Origin: Bradyrhizobium sp. WSM1743
GTDB lineage: Bacteria > Pseudomonadota > Alphaproteobacteria > Rhizobiales > Xanthobacteraceae
NCBI RefSeq assembly: GCF_000473065.1
Contig: NZ_AXAZ01000052.1
Span: forward strand, 1-59,132
DNA length: 59,132 bases
Direction of reading: 5' to 3'
Shown: piece after piece, positions 41,092 to 50,143 of the stretch
How the letters are laid out: every line of letters starts with the position of its first letter
Position numbering within the stretch: position 1 is the stretch's first letter
Notes under the pieces: generated by a model
Told to the model about the DNA's origin: nothing
Seen by the model: the letters and a program-made list of their open reading frames with translations, nothing else
Database searches by the model: none
Made by a program: the position numbers and the translations under genes

Positions 41092-42393
41092 ATGCTCCTG
41101 ACCCGATGTGCGATCGCGACCATTGCTCTCGTCGCGTGCTCCTATGCTGCCTCCGCCCAGTTCGCACCGCCGCCCGCAAGGCCCGCCGCTCCCAAGGCCA
41201 CCGCGCCCTCGCCGCGCGCGGCCTCGTGCCATAACGGCGCGAGCTTCGATCGCTTCCTGGCTGACGTGAAGCAACAGGCGTTGGCCGCCGGCGTCTCGCA
41301 GCGCGCGATCGCGGAGGCCTCGCCCTATCTCGTCTACGACCAGGGCATCGTCAACCGCGACCGCGGCCAGCGCGTGTTCGGCCAGCTCTTCACCGAGTTT
41401 GCCGGCCGCATGGCCGCGCCCTATCGCATGCAGAGCGGACAGCAGCACATCAAGCAATATGCGGCCGCGTTCGCGCGCGCCGAGAAGGAATATGGCGTAC
41501 CGCCGGCCGTGATCGCCGCCTTCTGGGGCCTCGAGAGCGACTTCGGCGCCAACATGGGCAACCTGCCGACGCTGAAATCGCTGGTGTCGCTGGCCTATGA
41601 CTGCCGCCGCTCCGAGATGTTCGTGAACGAGACCATCGCCGCGCTGAAGATCATCGATCGCGGCGATCTGCATCCCGACGAGATGATCGGCTCCTGGGCC
41701 GGCGAGCTCGGACAGACGCAATTCCTGCCCGTGCATTACGTCAACTACGCCGTCGATTATGACGGCGACGGACGGCGCGACCTCCTGCACTCGGGAGCCG
41801 ATGTGATCGGCTCGACCGCGAACTACATCGCCACCGGATTGAAGTGGCGGCGCGGCGAGCCGTGGCTCGAGGAGATCAAGGTGCCGCCAAACCTGCCGTG
41901 GGAGAAGACCGATCTCACGGTGCGCGAGCCGCGCTCGACATGGGCGCAGTTGGGCGTGACTTATCCCGACGGACGGCCGCTGCCGAACGACAATCTGCCG
42001 GCCTCCGTGCTGCTGCCGATGGGACGCTTTGGGCCGGCCTTCATGGCATATGCGAATTTCGCGGCCTACACGGAGTGGAATAATTCGCTGATCTATTCGA
42101 CCACGGCCGGCTATCTCGCCACCCGTATCGCAGGCGCGCCGCCGATGCGCAAACCTGCCGCGCCGGTCGCGCAGCTGCCGTTCAACGAGCTCAAGCAATT
42201 ACAGCAGCTTCTGGTCCAGGCCGGCTTCAATGTCGGCAAGATCGACGGCGTGCTCGGCCAGCAGAGCCGCACTGCGGTGAAGGCGATGCAGATCAAGTAC
42301 GGCCTGCCGGCGGATTCGTGGCCGACCGCCGAGTTGCTCGTCCGCATGCGCGGCAGCACGGCGCAAGTGCAGCCACAGGCGACGGTGCGGTAG
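41092..42393 (+). CDS. Lytic murein transglycosylase, MltB family
   Basis: 433 aa. Periplasmic enzyme cleaving peptidoglycan glycan strands. A signal peptide ends ASAQ near residue 24. The catalytic domain shows AFWGLESDFGANMGN (catalytic Glu near residue 146), GSWAGELGQTQFLPVHYVNYAVDYDGDGRRDLLHSGADVIGSTANY in pieces, and the C-terminus is a peptidoglycan-binding domain 1 (KQLQQLLVQAGFNVGKIDGVLGQQSRTAVKAMQ). ATG 41092 was preferred over the upstream open frame start at 40933, which would precede the signal peptide. Confidence 0.93.
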   Translation: MLLTRCAIATIALVACSYAASAQFAPPPARPAAPKATAPSPRAASCHNGASFDRFLADVKQQALAAGVSQRAIAEASPYLVYDQGIVNRDRGQRVFGQLFTEFAGRMAAPYRMQSGQQHIKQYAAAFARAEKEYGVPPAVIAAFWGLESDFGANMGNLPTLKSLVSLAYDCRRSEMFVNETIAALKIIDRGDLHPDEMIGSWAGELGQTQFLPVHYVNYAVDYDGDGRRDLLHSGADVIGSTANYIATGLKWRRGEPWLEEIKVPPNLPWEKTDLTVREPRSTWAQLGVTYPDGRPLPNDNLPASVLLPMGRFGPAFMAYANFAAYTEWNNSLIYSTTAGYLATRIAGAPPMRKPAAPVAQLPFNELKQLQQLLVQAGFNVGKIDGVLGQQSRTAVKAMQIKYGLPADSWPTAELLVRMRGSTAQVQPQATVR

Positions 42394-42405
42394 TGGCCCA
42401 TCCGT

Positions 42406-42510
42406 TGTCATGCCCCGGCTCGAGCGGGCATCCAGTACGCCGCGGCCCCTCGGCTCAATCAAACTGCCGCGGAATACTGGATCGCCCGGTCAGGCCGGGC
42501 GTTGGACAGC
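42406..42510. repeat. Palindromic element, family C copy 2
   Basis: Begins TGTCATGCCCCGGCTCGAGC and ends CCGGGCGTTGGACAGC; the internal GCATCCAGTACGCCGCGG matches the first copy at 36741 and pairs with AATACTGGATC. It lies just behind the transglycosylase gene. Confidence 0.85.
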
Positions 42511-42683
42511 GAGAGTGTGGCGGTATGACAGAGAGCATGTAGTTCCGATGACAGCGGCCCGGGTCGGCCGATAGAATTTTCGCATCGCACAAGCCGCTTC
42601 CGCGATTGTATTTTTCCATGAGGCTCCCATGTGAGTAACTCAGGTTTTCTCCTGAGATTTCCCACCATTGAAGCGAGCATCAC

Positions 42684-43187
42684 ATGTCCTTCTACGACGC
42701 CGTCGTTCCCGCCTATTTGCAAATGCTGAACAGTTTGACCGGCCTGCTCACCAAAGCCGAGGCGCATTGCGCGGCGAAAAAGATCGACCCGAGCGTGTTG
42801 CTCGGCTCCCGCCTCTTCCCGGACATGCTGCCGCTGTCGAGGCAGATCCAGCTCGTCAGCGATTTCGCCACCAAGGGCTGCGCGCGCCTGACCCACAGCG
42901 ACGTGCCCTCGACGCCGGACACCGAGACCAGCTTTGCGGAATTGAAGCAGCGGCTGGCGAAGACGATCGACTACGTGAAATCGTTCAAGCCCGAGCAGTT
43001 CGAGGGCGCCGAGAGCAAGGACGTCACCTTCCCGACCGGGCCTGATAAGACCACGACCCTGAAGGGCCAGCAATTCGTGACTGCGTTCTCGCTGCCGAAT
43101 TTCTATTTCCACTGCGCGACCGCCCACGGCATCCTGCGTCACAACGGCGTCGAGATCGGCAAGCGCGATTTCATGGGCCTGAACTGA
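42684..43187 (+). CDS. DUF1993 family protein
   Basis: 167 aa. Small cytoplasmic DUF1993 protein with a DinB-like four-helix fold. Recognisable blocks are the starting YDAVVPAYLQMLNSLTGLLTKAE, the LFPDMLPLSRQIQLVSDFA helix, TSFAELKQRLAKTIDYV, and the end LPNFYFHCATAHGILRHNGVEIGKRDFMG. A metal site could include His in HCATAHGILRH. Function unknown. It is a single gene between a repeat and an Old Yellow Enzyme gene. Confidence 0.9.
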   Translation: MSFYDAVVPAYLQMLNSLTGLLTKAEAHCAAKKIDPSVLLGSRLFPDMLPLSRQIQLVSDFATKGCARLTHSDVPSTPDTETSFAELKQRLAKTIDYVKSFKPEQFEGAESKDVTFPTGPDKTTTLKGQQFVTAFSLPNFYFHCATAHGILRHNGVEIGKRDFMGLN

Positions 43188-43366
43188 TTTGCGCAATTTC
43201 ACGGCCGCGTAGCGAAATTCTGCTGTCCCGGCCGAAATTGCACACGAATTATGCTGCGCGGTCCTTACCGCGCAGCTCGCCTGCACTTTCCGTATGGCTC
43301 ATCCCTTGCGTCTGATGTCGCGATGCACAAGTGTTCCAGATCTCTCACCGCCTGGAAGCATTTCCC

Positions 43367-44467
43367 ATGAGCCGTTCGACCAAATTGTTTGAGACCTACA
43401 AGCTCGGCCCGATCACGCTGGCCAACCGATTGGTCATGGCGCCGCTGACGCGCAACCGCGCCGTTCCCGGCACGTTCGTGCCCGGCGCACTCGCCGCCGA
43501 TTACTACGGCCAGCGCGCCTCCGCAGGCCTCCTGGTCACCGAAGCGAGCCAGATTTCACAGCAAGGTCAGGGCTACCAGGACACGCCCGGCATCTACTCG
43601 AAGGACCAGGTCGCCGGCTGGCGCAAGGTCACCGACAAGGTCCATGAGCGCGGCGGCAAAATCTTCATCCAGCTCTGGCATGTCGGCCGCATCTCGCATG
43701 TCGATCTCCAGGCGAATGGCGCAGCTCCGGTGGCGCCAAGCGCAATCCGCGCCAAGGGCAAGACTTTCGTCAACGGCGGCTTCGCCGATGTCTCCGAGCC
43801 GCGCGCGCTCGAGCTCTCCGAAATTCCGGGCATTATCGACGACTTCAAGCGCGCCACCAGGAACGCGCTGGAAGCCGGCTTCGACGGCGTCGAGATCCAC
43901 GGCGCCAACGGCTATCTGCTCGACCAGTTCGCACGGGATGGCGCCAACAAGCGCACCGACGCCTATGGCGGCTCGATCGAGAACCGCGCGCGGCTGATGC
44001 TGGAAGTCGCCAAGGCTGTTGCCACTGAGGCCGGCAGCGACCGCACCGGCATCCGCATCTCGCCGGTGACGCCGGCCAACGATCTCTCCGACAGCAACCC
44101 GCAACCGCTTTTCGACCACATCGTCGACGGCCTCAGCGCGCTGAAGCTGGTCTATCTCCACGTCGTCGAAGGCGCCACCGGCGGCCCGCGCGACATCGCG
44201 CCGTTCGACTATGCCTCCTTGCGCAAGCGCTTCTCCGGCGCCTACGTCGCCAACAACGGCTATGATGTCGACCTCGCAACCAAGGTGCTGGACGCGAACG
44301 CGGCCGATCTCATCGCCTTCGGCAAGCCGTTCATCTCCAACCCCGACTTGGTCGAGCGGCTGAAGCAGGGCGCAGGCCTGAACGACTGGGACAAGACCAC
44401 CTTCTACGGCGGCGGCGCCAAGGGCTACACGGATTACCCGACGCTGGCGGCCGAGCCGGCGGAGTAG
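43367..44467 (+). CDS. Old Yellow Enzyme family alkene reductase (NemA-like)
   Basis: 366 aa. FMN-dependent NAD(P)H:alkene oxidoreductase acting on enones, nitroesters or maleimides. Family motifs: LANRLVMAPLTRNRA near residue 18-32, QLWHVGRISH, the active-site GVEIHGANGYLLDQF (His/Asn pair binding the substrate), YGGSIENRARL and FGKPFISNPDL. The start is ATG 43367 with a GGAAG ribosome site 8 bp away; a longer open frame begins at 43331. Single gene, ending next to a repeat element. Confidence 0.93.
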   Translation: MSRSTKLFETYKLGPITLANRLVMAPLTRNRAVPGTFVPGALAADYYGQRASAGLLVTEASQISQQGQGYQDTPGIYSKDQVAGWRKVTDKVHERGGKIFIQLWHVGRISHVDLQANGAAPVAPSAIRAKGKTFVNGGFADVSEPRALELSEIPGIIDDFKRATRNALEAGFDGVEIHGANGYLLDQFARDGANKRTDAYGGSIENRARLMLEVAKAVATEAGSDRTGIRISPVTPANDLSDSNPQPLFDHIVDGLSALKLVYLHVVEGATGGPRDIAPFDYASLRKRFSGAYVANNGYDVDLATKVLDANAADLIAFGKPFISNPDLVERLKQGAGLNDWDKTTFYGGGAKGYTDYPTLAAEPAE

Positions 44468-44484
44468 GGTTTCGCCCTCTCCGC

Positions 44485-44600
44485 CGTTATTGCGACGAGC
44501 GGCGACAAAAATTGCGAAGCAATTTTGCACTGGCGACGAAGCAATCCAGACTACCTCCGCCGAAAGACTCTGGATTGCTTCGCTGCGCTCGCAATGACGG
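44485..44600. repeat. Palindromic element, family B copy 2
   Basis: Begins CGTTATTGCGACGAGCGGCG and ends TCGCTGCGCTCGCAATGACG. It has an internal AAATTGCGAAGCAATTTTGC hairpin inserted in one arm, absent from the copy at 29802. Located between two convergent genes. Confidence 0.8.
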
Positions 44601-44661
44601 TGTGGCGACAGGGTGCGCTCACCACTAGAGAAGGCCGGGACCGTTCTACCTGCCGGCAGAC

Positions 44662-45705
44662 TCACGCCAATGCGCGCGTCTCACTCTCTGCAGCCACCAT
44701 GCGTTCCACGATACGACGCATGCGCTGCGGGGCGGCATCGATGGCGAGACGGATGGTCTTGGCATTGGGGCGGGCCTGCGCCACCTCCTCTATTCGCTCC
44801 AGAATCTCCTTGTCCTCGTTAAAAGCGATACGGAAATCTGCGTGCAGGCGCTGATCAACATCGGCATCGTCAAGCGCAAAATTGCGCACGTGGAGCCAAT
44901 GATCGATGCAGATGTGATCGTCGACCGGCGTGATGAAGTGGCATGCGAAGATGCGCAATCCCCTGCCCCGGTCAATGGGGTCGGCGATCTTGCCGGCGTC
45001 CGCGCTGCCGAAGTCGATCACTGCGATACAGGGCGCCACATAGTCGTAGTAGTGCCAGCGATCGACGTTGCCGGCGAAATTGCCGTACTTGGCGAACAGC
45101 GGGATCGGCGGCGCGTTCCTGATCCACCGCCACACCAGCACTCCATCCTCGGAAAAGGTGTGCTCCACCGGAATGTCTTCGCTGGCCGAATTGCCGAGCG
45201 TCGACAGGTGGACGAAGCTGACATGCGCGGGATCGCAGAGATTGTCGGCGAGATTGAGATAGTTGGTTTCGATACGAAGAGCGTCTCCTTCCGCCGCATG
45301 CCAGTCGTTCTGACCGTACTGCGGCAGATCATAGATCAGCGAGGGGTCGGCGAGTGCGGGATCGCCGGGCCAGATCCAGACCAGTCCCATCTTCTCGCTG
45401 AGCGGATAGGACGACACACGTGCATTCGGCGGAATCATTGGCTGCCCCGGAATCCGGACACAGCGTCCGTCGGCCCCGAACGTCATGCCGTGATAGCCGC
45501 ACTCGATCGCATCGCCCTTGAGCTTGCCCAAGGACAACGGCGCCAACCGATGTGGACACGCGTCATCGAGCGCAACGACGCCACCCGCCTCGCTGCGATA
45601 GACGACAAGGTCCATGCCGAGAATGCGATGGCGCGACAGCGTGCGCGTGACATTGCGCGACCATGTCAGCGGGTACCAGGTGTTGCGGGGAGCGAGCAGG
45701 TTCAT
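44662..45705 (-). CDS. Rieske-type aromatic-ring oxygenase, VanA-like
   Basis: 347 aa. Terminal oxygenase subunit that demethylates or hydroxylates an aromatic or related substrate with an external reductase. The Rieske motif is CPHR near residue 50 and CGYHG near residue 68. The mononuclear iron site is NLADNLCDPAHVSFVH (D-x2-H-x4-H pattern) near residue 150-165. The size fits single-component VanA-like enzymes. The reductase gene is not adjacent. It follows a binding-protein gene after 9 bp and is likely co-transcribed and controlled by the TetR gene. Confidence 0.9.
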   Translation of the reverse strand: MNLLAPRNTWYPLTWSRNVTRTLSRHRILGMDLVVYRSEAGGVVALDDACPHRLAPLSLGKLKGDAIECGYHGMTFGADGRCVRIPGQPMIPPNARVSSYPLSEKMGLVWIWPGDPALADPSLIYDLPQYGQNDWHAAEGDALRIETNYLNLADNLCDPAHVSFVHLSTLGNSASEDIPVEHTFSEDGVLVWRWIRNAPPIPLFAKYGNFAGNVDRWHYYDYVAPCIAVIDFGSADAGKIADPIDRGRGLRIFACHFITPVDDHICIDHWLHVRNFALDDADVDQRLHADFRIAFNEDKEILERIEEVAQARPNAKTIRLAIDAAPQRMRRIVERMVAAESETRALA

Positions 45706-45714
45706 GCGGCACCT

Positions 45715-46917
45715 CTAGTTCTTGAGCTTGGCCATGACCTCGGCGTCGGCGGGCTGGTAGTCGGCGCCATCGAGATAGCGCCAGTCGGTCATCACGCCCT
45801 GGCCGTCCCGTACCGCGAGCTTGCCGACATAGACGCCCATGGTGGATTGATGGTCGATCGCGCGGAAGGCGATCGGCCCCACCGGCGTATCGACCTTCAG
45901 ATGCTCCATCGCCTTGATCAGATCATCGGACCTGGTCGAGCCGGCGGTCTCGATCGCCTTCGCGAGGACCAGCGTGTTGGTATAGCCGATGAGCGCGCCG
46001 ATGTTGGGCGGCTCCTTGTACCGTGCGACATAGGCCTTCGAGAACGAGTCATGCTGAGGCGTCTTGATCTCGCTCCAGGGGTATCCGGTCACGATCCAGC
46101 CGGGCGGAGCCTCATCTTTTAGCGGTGCCAGATATTCCGGCTCGCCGGAGAGAATGCTGACCACGGCGCGGTTCGTGAACGCATTGCGGGTCGATCCCTC
46201 GCGCACGAGCTTGACAAGGTCCGATCCGAACGTCGCATTGAAGATGGCATCCGGGTTCTCCCCCGTCATTGCCTGCACGACGGCACCGGCATCGATCTTG
46301 CCGAGCGGCGGCCATTGTTCGGAGACGAATTCGACGTCGGGCTTCAATCGCTTCAGTTCGCGCTTGAAGCTCGCTACCGCCGCCTGACCGAACTCGTAGT
46401 TCGGTGCAATCGTCGCCCAGCGCCGCGCGGGGAACTTGGCCGCCTCCTTTGCAAGGATGGAGGCCTGGGTATACGTACTCGGCCGCAGCCTGAACGTATA
46501 GCGATTGCCCTTCTCCCAGATGAGGGCGTCAGTCAGGGGCTGCGAGGCAAGGAAGAATGTCCGCTTCTGCTTGGCGAAATCGGCCACGGCGAGGCCAATA
46601 TGGGAGAGGATCGTGCCCGTCAGGAGCTCGACCTGCTCACCGTCGACGAGCTGACCGGCCGCGGTGATGGCCACGTCCGGCTTGCCGGCATCGTCACGGG
46701 CGATGATCTCGAGCTTGCGGCCGAGCACGCCGCCTTTCCCGTTGATCTCGTCGCGCGCGAGCTCCCAGCCCTGGCGATAGCCGCGGGTCCCCAGCGGAAG
46801 GGCCGAATAGCTTGAGATCTCGCCGATCTTGATCGGCGGCGGCTCTGCGGCCCGCCCCGCGCCGCAGGCCACTCCGAGGACAAGTCCGACGAACTTCGCA
46901 GCAGCCGAAATGCGCAT
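45715..46917 (-). CDS. ABC-type branched-chain amino acid/aromatic binding protein
   Basis: 400 aa. Periplasmic receptor of the Peripla_BP_6 type. A signal peptide precedes AAEPPPIKIGEISSYSALP near residue 24-40; typical blocks are GKGGVLGRKLEIIARDDAGKPDVAITAAGQLVDGEQVELLTG (in pieces). No permease or ATPase lies nearby. A GGAGG ribosome site precedes ATG 46917. It is the first gene of the pair with the Rieske oxygenase, and the palindrome at 46949-46968 is in its promoter region. Confidence 0.92.
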   Translation of the reverse strand: MRISAAAKFVGLVLGVACGAGRAAEPPPIKIGEISSYSALPLGTRGYRQGWELARDEINGKGGVLGRKLEIIARDDAGKPDVAITAAGQLVDGEQVELLTGTILSHIGLAVADFAKQKRTFFLASQPLTDALIWEKGNRYTFRLRPSTYTQASILAKEAAKFPARRWATIAPNYEFGQAAVASFKRELKRLKPDVEFVSEQWPPLGKIDAGAVVQAMTGENPDAIFNATFGSDLVKLVREGSTRNAFTNRAVVSILSGEPEYLAPLKDEAPPGWIVTGYPWSEIKTPQHDSFSKAYVARYKEPPNIGALIGYTNTLVLAKAIETAGSTRSDDLIKAMEHLKVDTPVGPIAFRAIDHQSTMGVYVGKLAVRDGQGVMTDWRYLDGADYQPADAEVMAKLKN

Positions 46918-46948
46918 ATCAGCCTCCCGCCATTGGGACCAGCTTATG

Positions 46949-46968
46949 TATGTAGTACTTACTACATA
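46949..46968. promoter_or_regulatory. TetR operator between binding-protein and tetR genes
   Basis: TATGTAGTA (46949-46957) and TACTACATA (46960-46968) are exact inverted repeats with a 2-bp spacer. The site lies 32 bp from the binding-protein start and 102 bp from the regulator start. Symmetry and place fit a TetR dimer. Confidence 0.85.
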
Positions 46969-47070
46969 GGCAATACCACGGACTGACGGTTGTCAATGGC
47001 GAAGAATCGGCGGGCTTGCCAAAAAAACGGCAGACCCCATCCTGCTGGCTGTGATTCCCTGGGATACGCA

Positions 47071-47778
47071 ATGGCCAACGATACAGAGCTGCCAGCCCGC
47101 ACACTGGCCGGCCCGCGCCTCAAGCGGGCGGCCAAGCGGAAAAGGGCCTCAACGGTTCGACGGACGCGAGCGCCCGATCGGACCCGTGAAGCCATTCTGC
47201 GCGCGGCCGTCGCCGAGTTTGCCCGCGAAGGCTACGGCGGCGCACGGGTCGATCGCATCAGCAAGGCCGCCAAGAGCAACGACCGGATGCTCTATTACTA
47301 TTTCAAGAGCAAGGAGAAGCTGTTTCATCAGGTCATCGAGCATTGCTATGCCGACCTGGTCGCGTCGGAAGAGGCGCTCGATCTCGATTTCTCCAGCCCG
47401 CGCGAGGCGCTCGCGGCACTGGTCGCCTTCAATTGGAACTACTATTGGGCCCATCCGGAGCTATTGAGCATTCTCGCCACGGAGAATCTCTTTAAGGGTC
47501 GTCACGTCAAGAACAACATCCGCCGCAGCTTCTCCAATACCCAATTGGGCATGCTGGAGCGCGTGCTCCAGAGCGGCATCGAGCGGCGCGAGTTCAGGCC
47601 GGACTGCGACCGCCTCCACCTTTATCTCTCGATCCTGTCGCTGACCTATTTCTACCGTGCCAACCTCTATACGCTGTCGAGCTACATGCAGACCGACCTC
47701 GTCGATCAGGAGATGCGGAGCGCGTGGCTTGCACATGTGCAGACCATGATTCAGGATCTGGTGAAGCGGAAGGAGTGA
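47071..47778 (+). CDS. TetR-family transcriptional regulator
   Basis: 235 aa. The DNA-binding domain is near residue 40-85: APDRTREAILRAAVAEFAREGYGGARVDRISKAAKSNDRMLYYYFKSKEKLF in pieces. It has a basic N-terminal extension of about 30 residues. The effector domain is unassigned. ATG 47071 is preferred to the open frame start at 46990, as the longer form would cover the promoter. It is divergent from the binding-protein/Rieske operon and likely represses it (inference). Confidence 0.93.
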   Translation: MANDTELPARTLAGPRLKRAAKRKRASTVRRTRAPDRTREAILRAAVAEFAREGYGGARVDRISKAAKSNDRMLYYYFKSKEKLFHQVIEHCYADLVASEEALDLDFSSPREALAALVAFNWNYYWAHPELLSILATENLFKGRHVKNNIRRSFSNTQLGMLERVLQSGIERREFRPDCDRLHLYLSILSLTYFYRANLYTLSSYMQTDLVDQEMRSAWLAHVQTMIQDLVKRKE

Positions 47779-47810
47779 AGGCGCGCGCCACAGCTCCTTC
47801 CGCAGCGACA

Positions 47811-47843
47811 GTCTGGATTGCTTCGCTGCGCCCGCAATGACGT
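47811..47843. repeat. Half copy of family B palindromic element
   Basis: GTCTGGATTGCTTCGCTGCG followed by CCCGCAATGACG; the left arm is missing. Confidence 0.75.
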
Positions 47844-47877
47844 GGGGAGGCAGCGCGCAACACGGCGAAGAATAGAA

Positions 47878-47903
47878 AAAGGCCGGGATCGCTCCCGGCC
47901 TTT
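47878..47903 (-). terminator. Terminator of the glycerol operon
   Basis: An 11-bp perfect stem (AAAGGCCGGGA 47878-47888 with TCCCGGCCTTT 47893-47903), TCGC loop. On the minus strand it is followed by TTCTATTC after five T. It lies 25 bp past the glpV stop. Confidence 0.88.
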
Positions 47904-47928
47904 CGTTTTGTGACGCTCTACGCGTAGC

Positions 47929-49725
47929 TTACTTCGCTTCCGCGCGCTTCGGGGGAGTGGCGGGCCACGACTTGATCAGGGTGTCGTAGTCGACCGTCTC
48001 GCCCTTCGGCTTCTCGTTGGCGAGCTTGCGCTGGGGCGCGATGGTGCCGTCCTTCTCGGCCTTCGCGAACCAGTACTCCGGCTTCTCCTTCTTGTGGAGC
48101 TTCGGACCGCAGGCGCCCTGCACGCCGGACTTCTCGAGACGCTCCATGACGGAGTCCTGAGCAGCGGCCAATGCATCCATCGCGGCTTGCGGCGTCTTCG
48201 CACCGGACGACGCATCGCCGATGTTCTGCCACCAGAGCTGCGCGAGCTTGGGATAGTCGGGCACGTTGTTGCCGGTCGGGGTCCACTGCACGCGCGCGGG
48301 CGAGCGGTAGAACTCGATCAGGCCGCCGAGCTTCGGCGCACGCTCGGTGAACGACTTGTCCCAAATGTCGGATTCACGGATGAAGGTGAGACCGACATGG
48401 CTCTTCTTTAAGCTCACCGACTTGGAGACGATGAACTGGAGATAGAGCCAGGCCGCCTTGCGGCGATCCGGCGGCGTCGACTTCAGCAGGGTCGCTGAAC
48501 CGGCGTCCTGGTAGCCGAGCTTCATGCCTTCCTTCCAGTACGCGCCGTGGGGCGAGGGCGCCATACGCCATTTCGGCGTACCGTCAGCGTTCATTACGGC
48601 GATGCCCGGCTTCACCATGTCGGCGGTGAAGGCGGTGTACCAGAACATCTGCTGGGCGATGTTGCCTTGCGCCGGCACCGGGCCTGCCTCGGAGAAGGTC
48701 ATGCCCTGGGCCTGCGGCGGCGCGTACTTCTTCAGCCAGTCGAGGTACTTGGTGATCGAGTAGACCGCGGCCGGACCATTGGTGTCGCCACCACGTTCCA
48801 CCGAGGAGCCGACCGGGCGGCAGCCTTCCATGCGGATGCCCCACTCGTCGACCGGCAGTCCGTTCGGAATGCCCTTGTCACCGTTGCCGGCCATCGACAG
48901 CCAGGCGTCGGTGAAACGCCATCCGAGCGAGGGGTCCTTCTTGCCATAGTCCATATGGCCGTAGACCTTGACGCCGTTGATCTCCTTGATGTCGTTGGTG
49001 AAGAACTCGGCGATGTCCTCATAGGCAGACCAGTTCACGGGCACGCCGAGCTCGTAGCCATACTTGGCCTTGAACTTGGCCTTGTAGTCGGGGTTGGTGA
49101 ACCAGTCGTAGCGGAACCAATAAAGGTTGGCGAACTGCTGGTCGGGCAGCTGGTAGAGCTTGCCGTCCGGAGCCGTCGTGAAAGACTTGCCGATGAAGTC
49201 GTTGACGTCGAGCATGGGATCGGTGACGTCCTTGCCCTCGCCGGTCATGTAGTCCGAGAGCACGACGGTCTGGCCGTAACGGAAGTGCGTTCCGATCAGG
49301 TCGCTGTCGTTGATCCAGCCGTCATAGACGTTCTTTCCCGATTGCATCTGCGTCTGCAGCTTCTCGACGACGTCACCTTCCTGGATGAGGTCGTGCTTGA
49401 GCTTGATGCCGGTGATCTCGGAGAACGCCTTGGCCAGCGTCTGCGATTCATATTCGTGGGTGGTGATGGTCTCGGAGACGACGTTGATCTCCATGCCCTT
49501 GAAGGGCTCGGCGGCCTTGGCGAACCACTCCAGCTCCTTCTTCTGATCTTCCTTCGACAGCGTCGAGGGCTGGAATTCCGCGATCCACTTCTGGATCACG
49601 GCGTCGTCGGCGGCGCGAACCGGCGCCGAGACGGCGAACGACACTGCTACGATCGCAGCGGCGCTGGACATGGTCAGAAAACTATTCTTGATCAATGGAC
49701 CTTTCCTTCTCCTAAACTGTCGCAT
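47929..49725 (-). CDS. glpV: Glycerol ABC transporter, periplasmic binding protein
   Basis: 598 aa, larger than most solute-binding proteins. A signal peptide ends PVRAAD near residue 39. It is a family 1 extracellular binding protein; blocks such as EYESQTLAKAFSEITGIKLKHDLIQEGDVVEKLQTQMQSGKN (in pieces) and the DGWINDSDLIGTHFRYG strand fit. It is the last gene of the glpD-S-T-P-Q-U-V operon, 78 bp behind glpU. Its identity as glycerol-binding is from gene order matching the Rhizobium glp system. ATG 49725 has a GGAGG site 7 bp before it. Confidence 0.93.
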   Translation of the reverse strand: MRQFRRRKGPLIKNSFLTMSSAAAIVAVSFAVSAPVRAADDAVIQKWIAEFQPSTLSKEDQKKELEWFAKAAEPFKGMEINVVSETITTHEYESQTLAKAFSEITGIKLKHDLIQEGDVVEKLQTQMQSGKNVYDGWINDSDLIGTHFRYGQTVVLSDYMTGEGKDVTDPMLDVNDFIGKSFTTAPDGKLYQLPDQQFANLYWFRYDWFTNPDYKAKFKAKYGYELGVPVNWSAYEDIAEFFTNDIKEINGVKVYGHMDYGKKDPSLGWRFTDAWLSMAGNGDKGIPNGLPVDEWGIRMEGCRPVGSSVERGGDTNGPAAVYSITKYLDWLKKYAPPQAQGMTFSEAGPVPAQGNIAQQMFWYTAFTADMVKPGIAVMNADGTPKWRMAPSPHGAYWKEGMKLGYQDAGSATLLKSTPPDRRKAAWLYLQFIVSKSVSLKKSHVGLTFIRESDIWDKSFTERAPKLGGLIEFYRSPARVQWTPTGNNVPDYPKLAQLWWQNIGDASSGAKTPQAAMDALAAAQDSVMERLEKSGVQGACGPKLHKKEKPEYWFAKAEKDGTIAPQRKLANEKPKGETVDYDTLIKSWPATPPKRAEAK

Positions 49726-49803
49726 GTTGTTCCTCCGTTGCAGCGACAAACTTTTATACAGGCCCGGGTTGCCCCCCGGATCTGGCCCGTCCCTTCGCGA
49801 GCT

Positions 49804-50133
49804 TCAGACCGTGCGAAAAATGAGCACGGCCGTGGCCAGCGAAATCCCACTTGCGAGCCACAGGCTCGAAATCTCAAACCCCTCCTCTCCGACCGGCAGC
49901 GTGGCGATCGGATCGGTGCCGACGAGGCCGATCCACACGAGGTGGATGACGGCAGCCACGATCAACGAGACGAACAGGCGGTCGCCGCGCGTGGTCGGAA
50001 TACTGAGCACGCCGACGCGCTCGGCCTCGGGATAGACCGCCGCGAGCCAGGTCATCACGGCGAGCGTGCAGGCCAGCGCGGCGAAGAAGATCGCCGTCGG
50101 CAGCGTCCAGGCCATCCATGCGATGGATTCCAT
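49804..50133 (-). CDS. glpU: DUF2160 membrane protein of glycerol operon
   Basis: 109 aa. Three hydrophobic helices (TLPTAIFFAALACTLAVMTWLA, GDRLFVSLIVAAVIHLVWIGLV, SLWLASGISLATAVLIF). It corresponds in order and size to the small membrane protein encoded between glpQ and glpV in rhizobial glycerol operons. The role is not known; perhaps a transporter accessory. ATG 50133 follows glpQ by 10 bp; the open frame extends to 50163 without a ribosome site. Confidence 0.9.
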   Translation of the reverse strand: MESIAWMAWTLPTAIFFAALACTLAVMTWLAAVYPEAERVGVLSIPTTRGDRLFVSLIVAAVIHLVWIGLVGTDPIATLPVGEEGFEISSLWLASGISLATAVLIFRTV

Positions 50134-50143
50134 GTGAGCCTCC

